A stretch of 21,975 bases of DNA. Origin: Bacillota bacterium (GTDB lineage: Bacteria; Bacillota; Clostridia; Lachnospirales; Lachnospiraceae). Under the pieces are notes generated by a model that had not been told where the DNA came from, made no database searches, and worked only from the letters and a program-made list of their open reading frames with translations. Each line of letters begins with the position of its first letter. The first letter of the stretch is position 1. This document shows, piece by piece, positions 1 to 7,128 of the stretch. The DNA lies in contig JAEYSV010000065.1 of assembly GCA_023434365.1 (NCBI GenBank), forward strand, positions 1 through 21,975, written 5' to 3'. The position numbers and the translations under genes were made by a program.

Positions 1-1
1 G

Positions 2-22
2 GGCGCGAAGCGCCGCATTTTT
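2..22 (+). terminator. Probable terminator at the left edge
   Basis: A 5-bp GC stem (GGCGC, GAA loop, GCGCC) is followed by GCATTTTT. It looks like the terminator of a gene lying left of the window. The stem is short and the T run is only five bases, so it is a moderate call. Confidence 0.45.
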
Positions 23-75
23 CGATTTACTTGTCAAGTGGTTTAACAAAAAAAGTGGGGGATTTTAATAAAAAA

Positions 76-114
76 GGAATCTAGAAGCCTTGATTTTACT
101 GGCTTAAAGATTCC
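76..114 (+). promoter_or_regulatory. Stem-loop in the rlmD leader
   Basis: GGAATCT (76-82) pairs with AGATTCC (108-114) and AAGCC (85-89) with GGCTT (101-105), around a loop of about 11 nt. No T run follows, so this is not a normal terminator. It ends about 20 nt before the rlmD ribosome site (GGAGGT, 134-139) and could be a leader structure that affects rlmD expression. The function is inferred only. Confidence 0.4.
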
Positions 115-144
115 GAGAGACTATAAAAGATACTGGAGGTTAAT

Positions 145-1497
145 TTGAAAAAAGGTGAAATATTAGAAGGAATCATTGAACGAATGGAATTCCCAAACAA
201 AGGCATTCTCGATATAGATGGAAATAAAGTAATTGTTAAAAATGCGCTACCTGGACAGAAAGTTCGCATTGCCATAAATAAATTGCGAAAAGGACGTGCT
301 GAAGGACGGCTATTAGAAGTACTGGAACGCTCTCCACTTGAAGAGAGAACAGCGCCATGCAAAGATTTTGGTATCTGTGGAGGTTGTTCCTTCCAGACAC
401 TCCCTTACGAAACACAGCTTAACCTGAAAAAAAACTTGGTCAAAGGCCTAATCGATGGGGTCTGCGACGATTACACCTTTGAAGGAATCCTTCATAGTCC
501 GGTTGAATTCAATTACCGTAACAAAATGGAGTTTTCCTTTGGTGATGAATGCAAAGATGGCCCATTAGCATTGGGACTACACAAAAAAGGAAGCTTTCAT
601 GATATCGTCACAGCGAATACCTGCCAGATTGTCGACCCAGATTATAATGCCATCTTGGAATGTGTACTTAAATTCTTTCAGGAAAAAGGAACTTCCTTTT
701 ATCACAAGATGCGCCACGAAGGCTATCTTCGCCACTTGCTAGTACGCCGTGCAGTGAGCACTGGTGAAATCCTAGTGAACCTCGTGACAAGCAGTCAGGA
801 ACAGATTGATTTGGTGCCGTTAACGGAGGAATTACTAGCTCTTTCACTAAATGGGACGATTGTAGGAATTCTACACACCATTAATGATAGTCTTGCGGAT
901 GTTGTAAAAGCAGATAGTATGGAGACCTTATACGGCCAGGATTATTTCTATGAAGAGATATTAGGACTTAAGTTTAAAATCTCCACGTTTTCGTTCTTCC
1001 AGACAAACTCTCTAGGCGCAGAAGTACTCTATAGCAAAGCCAGAGAATATGTCGGTGAAACCAAAGACAAGATGATCTTTGATCTATACTCCGGTACCGG
1101 AACCATTGCTCAAATTCTAGCTCCAGTGGCAAAGAAAATTGTGGGTGTCGAAATCGTAGAAGAGGCAGTCATTGCAGCAAGAGAAAATGCAAAACTCAAT
1201 CACCTTGAAAACTGTGAATTCATCGCTGGCGATGTGCTCAAAGTGATTGATAGTATTCAGGACAAGCCAGACCTTATCGTATTAGACCCACCACGTGATG
1301 GAATTCACCCAAAAGCGCTTGATAAAATCATTAATTATGGCGTGGATCGCTTAGTCTATATCAGTTGTAAACCAACTAGTCTTGCAAGAGATTTGGTGGT
1401 GTTACAGGAGAAAGGATATAAGGTAGAGAAGGTATGTGCGGTGGATATGTTCCCGCAGACGGTGCATGTGGAGACGGTTTGCTTGATGTCGAAATAA
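145..1497 (+). CDS. rlmD: 23S rRNA (uracil-5-)-methyltransferase RlmD/RumA family
   Basis: This enzyme methylates C5 of a uridine in 23S rRNA, using S-adenosylmethionine. The N-terminus (about residues 4-60) looks like a TRAM RNA-binding domain. Cysteines C72, C78 and C81 (motif CGGC) belong to the family's iron-sulfur site. The C-terminal methyltransferase domain shows the SAM-binding FDLYSGTGT, the DPPRDG motif and YISCKPTSLARDL, which holds the catalytic cysteine. The length of 450 aa is normal. The start is TTG at 145, behind GGAGGT. In E. coli RlmD modifies U1939; Gram-positive homologues often act on two sites (RlmCD), so the exact target is not certain. It is a typical chromosomal gene, less AT-rich than its neighbours. 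The 3' region of rlmD/rumA genes is a known hot spot for integrative elements in streptococci, which is relevant to the defence genes that follow. Confidence 0.95.
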   Translation: MKKGEILEGIIERMEFPNKGILDIDGNKVIVKNALPGQKVRIAINKLRKGRAEGRLLEVLERSPLEERTAPCKDFGICGGCSFQTLPYETQLNLKKNLVKGLIDGVCDDYTFEGILHSPVEFNYRNKMEFSFGDECKDGPLALGLHKKGSFHDIVTANTCQIVDPDYNAILECVLKFFQEKGTSFYHKMRHEGYLRHLLVRRAVSTGEILVNLVTSSQEQIDLVPLTEELLALSLNGTIVGILHTINDSLADVVKADSMETLYGQDYFYEEILGLKFKISTFSFFQTNSLGAEVLYSKAREYVGETKDKMIFDLYSGTGTIAQILAPVAKKIVGVEIVEEAVIAARENAKLNHLENCEFIAGDVLKVIDSIQDKPDLIVLDPPRDGIHPKALDKIINYGVDRLVYISCKPTSLARDLVVLQEKGYKVEKVCAVDMFPQTVHVETVCLMSK

Positions 1498-1573
1498 GGC
1501 ATATCTGAAATGGTTGAAAATACTAGGTTTGATAGTTGATGTAAGATAAAAATAAATTAATCAGCTCTTTTTG

Positions 1574-1615
1574 CCCTTTGATATGTGTTTGTGGGAACAT
1601 ATCGAAGGGTTTTTT
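1574..1615 (+). terminator. Rho-independent terminator after rlmD
   Basis: The stem CCCTT-GATATGT pairs with ACATATC-GAAGGG around a loop of about 8 nt and is followed directly by TTTTTT. It cleanly separates rlmD from the Thoeris operon. Confidence 0.85.
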
Positions 1616-1626
1616 GTATCACGTAC

Positions 1627-1655
1627 TTGTCATATTATGGCACTAATGCTATAAT
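1627..1655 (+). promoter_or_regulatory. Promoter of the Thoeris operon
   Basis: TTGTCA (-35, 1627-1632) and a perfect TATAAT (-10, 1650-1655) are separated by 17 bp. A TG dinucleotide one base before the -10 makes it an extended -10. The next gene starts about 75 nt downstream. This is the best sigma-A-type promoter in the window and suggests a constitutive basal level of the defence operon. Confidence 0.75.
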
Positions 1656-1728
1656 TTGTATTAATACTTGATAAATGAGAGCGCTACAAAAATGATTATT
1701 TAGTATTATATATTGGAGGATAAACAAT

Positions 1729-2337
1729 ATGAGTAAGCAGGTATATATAAGTGCAGATTATTCAGAATACGATGGCGATCGTGACGTTGTTGATGAGTTA
1801 AACAAATGGGGAAGTGATGATCTTCATAAGGTTGATTTTATTGATATGTCTAAAGTGGCATCGGGGAGTGTTTCAGAAGATTCTGATTGTCGTATATGCG
1901 ATTTAAAGCAAGAATTTAATAAACAAATTAATGCTTCATCTGTGGTTATTTTTGTTGTTGGAGATAAGATTGCTTTGCGTACGGCGGGGAGTGCTTGTGC
2001 GCGAGCAAGCGATGCTCAAAGTTCTTGTAGCTGTACACCTTATAAACAGAATACAAATGGTACGAAACCGTGTAAAGTATCTTTTACTTCCACTCCTGGT
2101 GAAAACGATGATGTCGGATGTATTAATACATATTCATATTTGAAGCATGAATTTAAACAGGCTGAGAAACGAAATAAAACAATTGTTGTGGTTTATAATT
2201 CTCTTCGAAAAGAATCAAATTGGCTTCCTTCTTATATGAAGAATTATGAAGATGACGCAAGACCTTTTTGGACGAAAGATTCTCGAGGTGATAAAGTGGG
2301 TGATTATTCATACATAAAAGAGGTGCTTGGATTTTGA
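1729..2337 (+). CDS. thsB: ThsB-like TIR-domain protein, type II Thoeris sensor
   Basis: This 202-aa protein matches the ThsB/DUF1863 TIR-like fold. It starts with strand VYISADYS, has a second core strand VVIFVVGD (72-79), a helix YLKHEFKQAEKRNK whose E141 is the likely catalytic glutamate, and strand TIVVVYNS (151-158). TIR proteins of this group sense phage and use NAD+ to make a nucleotide signal; in type II Thoeris the reported signal is histidine-ADP-ribose. That activity is known for the family, not seen here. The stretch between about residues 84 and 131 is a long insert rich in cysteine (C90, C100, C102, C115, C131). The start ATG has GGAGGA 9 nt upstream. Its stop overlaps the TTG start of the next gene, so the two are translationally coupled. 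Confidence 0.85.
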   Translation: MSKQVYISADYSEYDGDRDVVDELNKWGSDDLHKVDFIDMSKVASGSVSEDSDCRICDLKQEFNKQINASSVVIFVVGDKIALRTAGSACARASDAQSSCSCTPYKQNTNGTKPCKVSFTSTPGENDDVGCINTYSYLKHEFKQAEKRNKTIVVVYNSLRKESNWLPSYMKNYEDDARPFWTKDSRGDKVGDYSYIKEVLGF

Positions 2338-3191
2338 TTAATTTATTAAAAAAAAGTACGGCGTATGCTTTAGCTATCATTTCCGTTATCTTTACTTTTA
2401 TCCCGGAAGCTATCTTTGGAAAGGTTATATTGATACCAGATGATGTTCTTAAACAATTTAAAATCATAGAGGGCAATACTTTAGAAATCAATATTATCGT
2501 AAATCGTGTTATCGCTTTTGGTATTATATGGGTTATTACAGCGATTGGATATAAAGTGTATTTGCGTTTGCGAAATAAAGTTAGTATAAAAGGGAACAAT
2601 TATAAGATTACAGTGGAATATGGAGACTTGCTTAAATCTAAAAAATGTAAAAGAGTAATTAATTTCGATGAATGTTTTTCAACTCATATTGGAAATGGTC
2701 CCGCTGATATAAAAGCGACTTCGATATGTGGACAATACTTAACTGCTAACCCTAATCTAAATATTCAATCATTAATATCAAGTTCACAACTAAAGTCTCT
2801 TAACGGTAAATCAAAATACAATAATAAAGAACGGTATGAATCGGGGAGAATAGTTCCAAACGGAGACGACCTGTTGCTGGCATTTGCTAAACTGGACAAA
2901 AATGGATTAGGTAGATTCACACGTGATGAATATCTAAAGTGTTTATCGGTATTATGGGAAGAGATTGATAAGTATTATGAGCAGAAAGATGTATGTATAC
3001 CGATTTTGGGAGCTGGACTGACTCGCTTTGATGGGGGATCAGGTGCATCAATTCCACAGCAAGAACTGCTCGATATGATGATTTGGTCTTACAGATTAAG
3101 TTCCCATAAAATAAAATCACCTTACAAGTTACGTATTATATGCAAAAGGTGTGAAGATTTATCATTAGATAAAATTGATTCGCAAGTATAA
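2334..3191 (+). CDS. thsA: ThsA-like membrane-anchored macro-domain effector, type II Thoeris
   Basis: This 285-aa protein has two hydrophobic segments near the N-terminus (about residues 10-34 and 56-78) and then a macro-type domain. The macro fold shows INFDECFSTHIG (109-120), GRIVPNGDDLLLAFAKLD (171-188) and the hallmark CIPILGAGLTRFDGG (221-235). In type II Thoeris the macro domain binds the nucleotide made by ThsB and the membrane part then harms the infected cell; this is family knowledge. The start is TTG at 2334, inside the thsB stop codon and 8-9 nt after AGAGGTG, so expression follows thsB. It is not the SIR2-type ThsA of type I systems. Residues 140-170 are polar and may form a surface loop. 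Confidence 0.82.
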   Translation: MINLLKKSTAYALAIISVIFTFIPEAIFGKVILIPDDVLKQFKIIEGNTLEINIIVNRVIAFGIIWVITAIGYKVYLRLRNKVSIKGNNYKITVEYGDLLKSKKCKRVINFDECFSTHIGNGPADIKATSICGQYLTANPNLNIQSLISSSQLKSLNGKSKYNNKERYESGRIVPNGDDLLLAFAKLDKNGLGRFTRDEYLKCLSVLWEEIDKYYEQKDVCIPILGAGLTRFDGGSGASIPQQELLDMMIWSYRLSSHKIKSPYKLRIICKRCEDLSLDKIDSQV

Positions 3192-3255
3192 AGCAATAAG
3201 TCATAACTAATAGAAATTCCTTTATCTGATGAAAATATTAAAAATGATAACAGAT

Positions 3256-3291
3256 GCCGATTGGGAATTGCGATTCCTGAACGGCTTTTTT
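3256..3291 (+). terminator. Terminator of the Thoeris operon
   Basis: GCCG pairs with CGGC, and inside it GGAAT pairs with ATTCC around a TGCG loop. TTTTTT follows. It lies 65 nt after the thsA stop. Confidence 0.8.
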
Positions 3292-3306
3292 CTTGCTTCT
3301 TTGCAG

Positions 3307-3338
3307 ATGGTAAAATAGCTGGTGATATGGTAAAATAG
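3307..3338 (+). repeat. Direct repeat ATGGTAAAATAG before the HEPN gene
   Basis: ATGGTAAAATAG occurs at 3307-3318 and again at 3327-3338, 20 bp apart. Each copy contains TAAAAT, close to a -10 element, so the pair may be duplicated promoter -10s or a two-site operator. It lies 34-65 nt upstream of the HEPN gene start. Confidence 0.4.
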
Positions 3339-3371
3339 AAAACGATGTCGTAACAGTAAAGAGGTGCTGGT

Positions 3372-5012
3372 ATGGGATATGAAATTGAGTTTATATTAAT
3401 TGATATAAAAGATATAAATAAAGTTCAGCGTGTTGAAGAAGTGGAAGATTCTACTTTTGGTGAGGCAATAAAAGTAGAACGTAAACATGATATTGCTGAT
3501 GAATATTGTATGGCTGTAATACAATGTGCTATAGAAGCAGCAAATAATGAGTGCGAATCAAGATATATTGGTTGTACAGATAGAATCGGGCATTATGAGT
3601 TTGAAATAACTAAGGATGATGTTAAGTATGCTGTTATACTTCAACAGGATACATATGAATGGAATCTTCAATTAACAGTACAAATCGGATATAAGACTCC
3701 AGCGGATAAAGAAAAGTTACAAAATGAGTATGATACTTTTTTGGAAATGTTAAAGCTATACATAAAAAATAGTGTGGTTGGAGATTGGTACAAATGCGTT
3801 TGGATATGTGACACTCAGTCATTGAGGCTGGCAAAGGAAGTATATTCAGAAATTTATATGGCTGAAAATGAACTTCGAGCATTTGTAAGTAAGGTTATGA
3901 TCCAGAATTTTGGTACTGAATGGTATGATAAGCCGGAATTTTCAAAAATGAGTGCGAGTATAGAATTAAATGCCAACAATGTAAAAAGGAACGTCCCTAA
4001 TTTCGCTAATATTGATATTAACCTTTATACAATAACATTAGAGGGGTTAATGGCAACTGTAGAGTCAGATATTTATACTGATTTCATGCTTTCCGATGCA
4101 GTGGTACAAAAAGAAATTAAAAGGAGAATCTTTTCCACTACACAGTTGGATAAAATGCAAGCAACGTTGGATTTCTTGAGAACTAAATACACGAAAAAAT
4201 ATAATATATGGGACAAGTTTTTCTTACCATTTATTGATGAACCTGTGGCTTTTCAAAAAGCATTGACCATATTTATTGCAAATAGAAATCATGTGGCCCA
4301 TAACAAGTTACTTGATTTTTCTGCTAAAAAGAAAATGCTAGGCGATACTCAAAAATTTAGAGAGTATGTAAACCATGCTGTAAAAAAAATTAATAAAGAA
4401 AATCTTTCTATGGAAGTTGAAGAAACCTTACAAGCTATTGAGGAACAGCGTGAATATGAAAGGGAAGCACGTATGGAAATAGTTGAATCAGAATCCGGTG
4501 TGAAGATTAGAGATAAAGAAGATATTTTAGAAGAGTTCCATGAAGTTGTAGATAATGTTTTTAGAGTTGTGTATGAAAAACTTTATTTTAGTGAGACAAT
4601 GGATATTGACGAAGAAAGTGAATTGCAGGATACTGATGATGAACAGCTCCTCTTCAAAATATCACATGGACAGAATATTTTACTAGCTGTTTATGGACTT
4701 GTTAGTATTGATGCTTCAGAAGGCGTAACGAGTTCTTTGAAGATAACTGTTGTTGGGAAAGATGGTGAAAATGTTGCAGAGGAACATTTTGAATACATCA
4801 ATGGTGAAGCGGAATATAATGCGGAGCAAACCTGTTATATGCCAGTTGTTCGAGATTCATTAGATACCGGTAATATAGAAAATATAAATGAAGATGTTGA
4901 AAATTATTTGAATAAGCTTATAGAAGCATATGAAACAAACGGTTATAGTGAAGAAGCAAGGACAGAAGATGATTGGAAGGCTGATGCTGCAGATATCTTG
5001 GAGGAACAGTGA
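3372..5012 (+). CDS. HEPN-domain protein, probable RNase-type defence effector
   Basis: This 546-aa protein has no clear named family. Near the middle it carries RNHVAH (R305 to H310), which fits the R-x4-6-H signature of HEPN ribonucleases. It lies in a helical region (about 155-345) that begins with an AENELRAFVSKV helix, as in Swt1-type and related HEPN proteins. The N-terminal 150 residues are mixed alpha/beta and unrecognised. The C-terminal third is very acidic (IDEESELQDTDDEQ, TEDDWKADAADILEEQ). HEPN RNases often act in phage defence by cutting tRNA or other RNA. Placement just after Thoeris supports a defence role, but it has its own upstream terminator and SD (GAGGTG before ATG at 3372), so it is probably a separate unit. 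Confidence 0.7.
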   Translation: MGYEIEFILIDIKDINKVQRVEEVEDSTFGEAIKVERKHDIADEYCMAVIQCAIEAANNECESRYIGCTDRIGHYEFEITKDDVKYAVILQQDTYEWNLQLTVQIGYKTPADKEKLQNEYDTFLEMLKLYIKNSVVGDWYKCVWICDTQSLRLAKEVYSEIYMAENELRAFVSKVMIQNFGTEWYDKPEFSKMSASIELNANNVKRNVPNFANIDINLYTITLEGLMATVESDIYTDFMLSDAVVQKEIKRRIFSTTQLDKMQATLDFLRTKYTKKYNIWDKFFLPFIDEPVAFQKALTIFIANRNHVAHNKLLDFSAKKKMLGDTQKFREYVNHAVKKINKENLSMEVEETLQAIEEQREYEREARMEIVESESGVKIRDKEDILEEFHEVVDNVFRVVYEKLYFSETMDIDEESELQDTDDEQLLFKISHGQNILLAVYGLVSIDASEGVTSSLKITVVGKDGENVAEEHFEYINGEAEYNAEQTCYMPVVRDSLDTGNIENINEDVENYLNKLIEAYETNGYSEEARTEDDWKADAADILEEQ

Positions 5013-5092
5013 ACTATTGGTTGCAATCTGAATGGGGTAAAGGCTATCCCCCTGGTATAAACTTTTCAGTTGACATGTTCCCATGGATGTAG
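5009..5092 (+). other. Short ORF coupled to the HEPN gene stop (27 aa)
   Basis: A GTG codon at 5009 overlaps the TGA stop of the HEPN gene and opens a 27-codon frame (MNYWLQSEWG and onward) ending at TAG 5090-5092. GGAGG lies only 4 nt upstream. It looks like the first codons of a coupled downstream gene that has been cut off, and it runs straight into the rlmD-like remnant (VDMFP). Whether it is translated is unknown. Confidence 0.35.
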
Positions 5093-5155
5093 ACATCAAT
5101 AATGAGCACTCAAGTCATGTGGTGACTGTATGTCTGCTATATAAGGTGAAGTAAG
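5067..5155 (+). pseudogene. Remnant resembling the 3' end of an rlmD-type gene
   Basis: Codons at 5067-5084 read SVDMFP. In another frame, codons at 5114-5155 read SHVVTVCLLYKVK then stop. The intact rlmD in this window ends with AVDMFP, three residues, HVETVCLMSK and stop. At the DNA level, GACATGTTCCC matches GATATGTTCCC of rlmD, and CATGTGGTGACTGT matches CATGTGGAGACGGT. The copy is diverged and carries about 25 extra bases and a frame change between the two halves. It may be an old attachment-site duplication or the stump of a second m5U-methyltransferase gene. The resemblance is short, so it is a moderate call. Confidence 0.45.
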
Positions 5156-5176
5156 AATTGAATAGGTAAAGGTAGG

Positions 5177-5212
5177 ACGCACTCAATCAGAATTGATATG
5201 GGTGCGTTTTTT
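5177..5212 (+). terminator. Terminator after the HEPN gene and rlmD-like remnant
   Basis: ACGCAC (5177-5182) pairs with GTGCGT (5202-5207), with TCAAT/ATTGA pairing inside, followed by a T run. It terminates transcription from the HEPN side. Confidence 0.75.
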
Positions 5213-5223
5213 GTAAGTGGGGG

Positions 5224-5237
5224 GTCCCTGAAGGGAC
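5224..5237. repeat. Small GC hairpin
   Basis: GTCCC, TGAA loop, GGGAC form a compact tetraloop hairpin. No T run follows, and its role is unknown. Confidence 0.35.
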
Positions 5238-5349
5238 TAGGTAAAATGTCTTATATTTATTTGTAATAATTAGTAGATTGGTATATAATGGTATAGCATT
5301 TTACTAGTATTAAGGCAATTGATAAATAAATTATTTCCAATCAGCAATA

Positions 5350-5631
5350 ACAGATTTCATCGTTGGAGTCAGCTAATAGCAAGAATACTAATGAACTTTC
5401 CAAACTAATAGCTTATTCGGAAGAACTTGCTACCTCATATGATGAAGTTGTTTCTATTTGCATAGAACAGCAGGTTGTTCACAATCCACTACTTAAAAAA
5501 ATAATCACAGGAGGTGCCACATGACTCTTCAAGAAGCCCAAGAAATCCAAAGAAAAGAACTCATATCTCTTCGTGCAGAAAACAAAAGGCTTAAGGCTGG
5601 TATAAAAAAGTATTCACCTAGCCATGGATAA
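5350..5631 (+). pseudogene. Two-ORF gene debris, probably from a mobile element
   Basis: The first frame has lost its start; it runs from just after a TAA at 5348-5350 and reads QISSLESANSKNTNELSKL, later YSEELATSYDEVVSIC, and ends in GGAT then TGA at 5521-5524. It overlaps, as ACATGA, the ATG (5521) of a second frame reading MTLQEAQEIQRKELISLR and then a coiled-coil-like ENKRLKAGIKK, stopping at 5629-5631 after 36 codons. GGAGG precedes this ATG. The coupled layout shows these were real genes. The parent family is not recognised; a transposon or mobilisation operon is a guess. Apart from this debris and the flanking hairpins, nothing else is seen in 5213-6000. Confidence 0.4.
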
Positions 5632-5768
5632 GCCAAGGTTTTAAAGTCATGGACTATTCACTACTTTCTGGCAGGGGTCTGTACTGTAACCTAAGCGTTT
5701 TACTTATCTTAACGAATAATACTTGTAATCTATAGAATACAAACCAGAAAAAACGTTAAAAAACGCCA

Positions 5769-5808
5769 ACGGGAGAATAATCCTTATTGCTTTTTCATCC
5801 CGTTTTTT
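5769..5808 (+). terminator. Probable terminator
   Basis: ACGGGA (5769-5774) pairs with TCCCGT (5798-5803), and AATAA pairs with TTATT inside an asymmetric stem. TTTTTT follows. It separates the gene debris from the DUF4236 gene. Confidence 0.6.
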
Positions 5809-6000
5809 GGTAGAATAATGGATATATATATCATAAAATAAAGTTTATGTTGATAATATGTTTGTATATAAAATCCTAAAAAGATTAATTTGTTTTCTTG
5901 CAGAGAAAAGAATATTGCAAGCAGTGAATCTGTTTGTACTATATAATATAAAGCTGATGTGAACGAAAACGATGAAGAATACAGATAAGGGGATATTATT

Positions 6001-7128
6001 ATGGGATTGAGGTTTAGAAAAAGTATTAAAATATGTAACGGAGTTCGTGTGAATTTTGGAAAGACTGGGGCAAGCTTAAGCTTTGGAACAAGGGGGTGTA
6101 GGTATTCTGTACATACAAGTGGTAGAAGAACTACATCTGTTGGAATACCGGGATCAGGTTTATATTATACTCAGTCGGTAGGTACTGGAAAAAGGCAATA
6201 TAATTCAAAAGCGTATTCGCAAAGAAGTATGATCCAACAACAGCAAAAACTCATGGAACAGCAGCAGAAGCAAGATGAAATTCATAAAAATAGATTATTA
6301 GTGGAAGAGTATGAAAATTATCTGGATGTTATAAGAAATGTTCATAAGGAATGTGAAAAAACCATAGATTGGGTAAATATATTTAACAAACCTGAACCAT
6401 TTAGCTATGGGTGTATTGGAGCTTATCAGAAAAAAGCACAAGATGAATATAATGGATTCAAACCTACATTTATAGAAAAATTATTTTCAAAAAAGAGAGA
6501 AATAAGAAAACAAAAACTATACGACGCTATAGAAACAGCACGAAAAGAGGACATTGAAGCCTATGAAAATTGGAAAGCAATGCATGAATTTTCAAATAAA
6601 ATAATTGATGGGGATATTGATTCGTTTCTTGAAGCAATTAATGAAACCAATCCATTTGAAGATTTAGTTGAGTATGGTAGTGATTTCGAATTTGGTACGG
6701 ATAATCCTTCGAGTATGGAAATTGAGTTTAAGGTAAAATCAGATACTGTAGTGCCCGCAATATCAATGAGTTTGACTAAGACTGGAAAGCTTTCTAAAAA
6801 AGATATGAGTAAAACACAATATTATGATATTACGCAAGATTATGTATGTAGTTGTGCTATTAGATTAGCAAGAGAGATTTTTGCAGTGTTGCCGGTGAAT
6901 ATAGCAATTGTGCATGCAGTTGATAATATTATTAATACAACAAATGGTCACCAGGAAGATTGTACAATTTTATCAGTTATTTTTAACAAAGAGAAATTTA
7001 TGAATATTAACTTTGACAGGATAGATGCATCCGACTTTGTTGAAACATTTTTACATAATATGAAATTTATGAAAACTAGCGGATTTAGACAAGTAGTAAG
7101 GTTAAACTTAGGTGAAGAAGATGAGTAA
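6001..7128 (+). CDS. DUF4236 domain-containing protein
   Basis: The first 55 or so residues match DUF4236 closely: MGLRFRKSIKICNGVRVNFG, then KTGASLSFGTRG, then RRTTSVGIPGSGLYYTQ. This domain has no known function and is common in accessory regions. It is followed by a Gln/Lys/Glu-rich coiled-coil stretch (about 75-105), a helical middle (105-205) and a C-terminal domain (about 240-375) of unknown fold. The protein is 375 aa. ATG at 6001 follows a purine-rich GGGGATA. The 3' end overlaps the next gene by 8 nt, so they form a two-gene unit with a zinc-ribbon membrane protein. A link to envelope stress or defence is possible, but nothing in the sequence proves it. Confidence 0.75.
   Translation: MGLRFRKSIKICNGVRVNFGKTGASLSFGTRGCRYSVHTSGRRTTSVGIPGSGLYYTQSVGTGKRQYNSKAYSQRSMIQQQQKLMEQQQKQDEIHKNRLLVEEYENYLDVIRNVHKECEKTIDWVNIFNKPEPFSYGCIGAYQKKAQDEYNGFKPTFIEKLFSKKREIRKQKLYDAIETARKEDIEAYENWKAMHEFSNKIIDGDIDSFLEAINETNPFEDLVEYGSDFEFGTDNPSSMEIEFKVKSDTVVPAISMSLTKTGKLSKKDMSKTQYYDITQDYVCSCAIRLAREIFAVLPVNIAIVHAVDNIINTTNGHQEDCTILSVIFNKEKFMNINFDRIDASDFVETFLHNMKFMKTSGFRQVVRLNLGEEDE

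Noticed and set aside
1931..2143. 70-aa plus-strand frame inside thsB
   Set aside because: It lies wholly within thsB in another frame, has low-complexity hydrophobic content and no ribosome site.
2153..2599. 148-aa minus-strand frame across the thsB-thsA junction
   Set aside because: It is antisense to two well-supported coding genes, has no ribosome site and resembles no protein.
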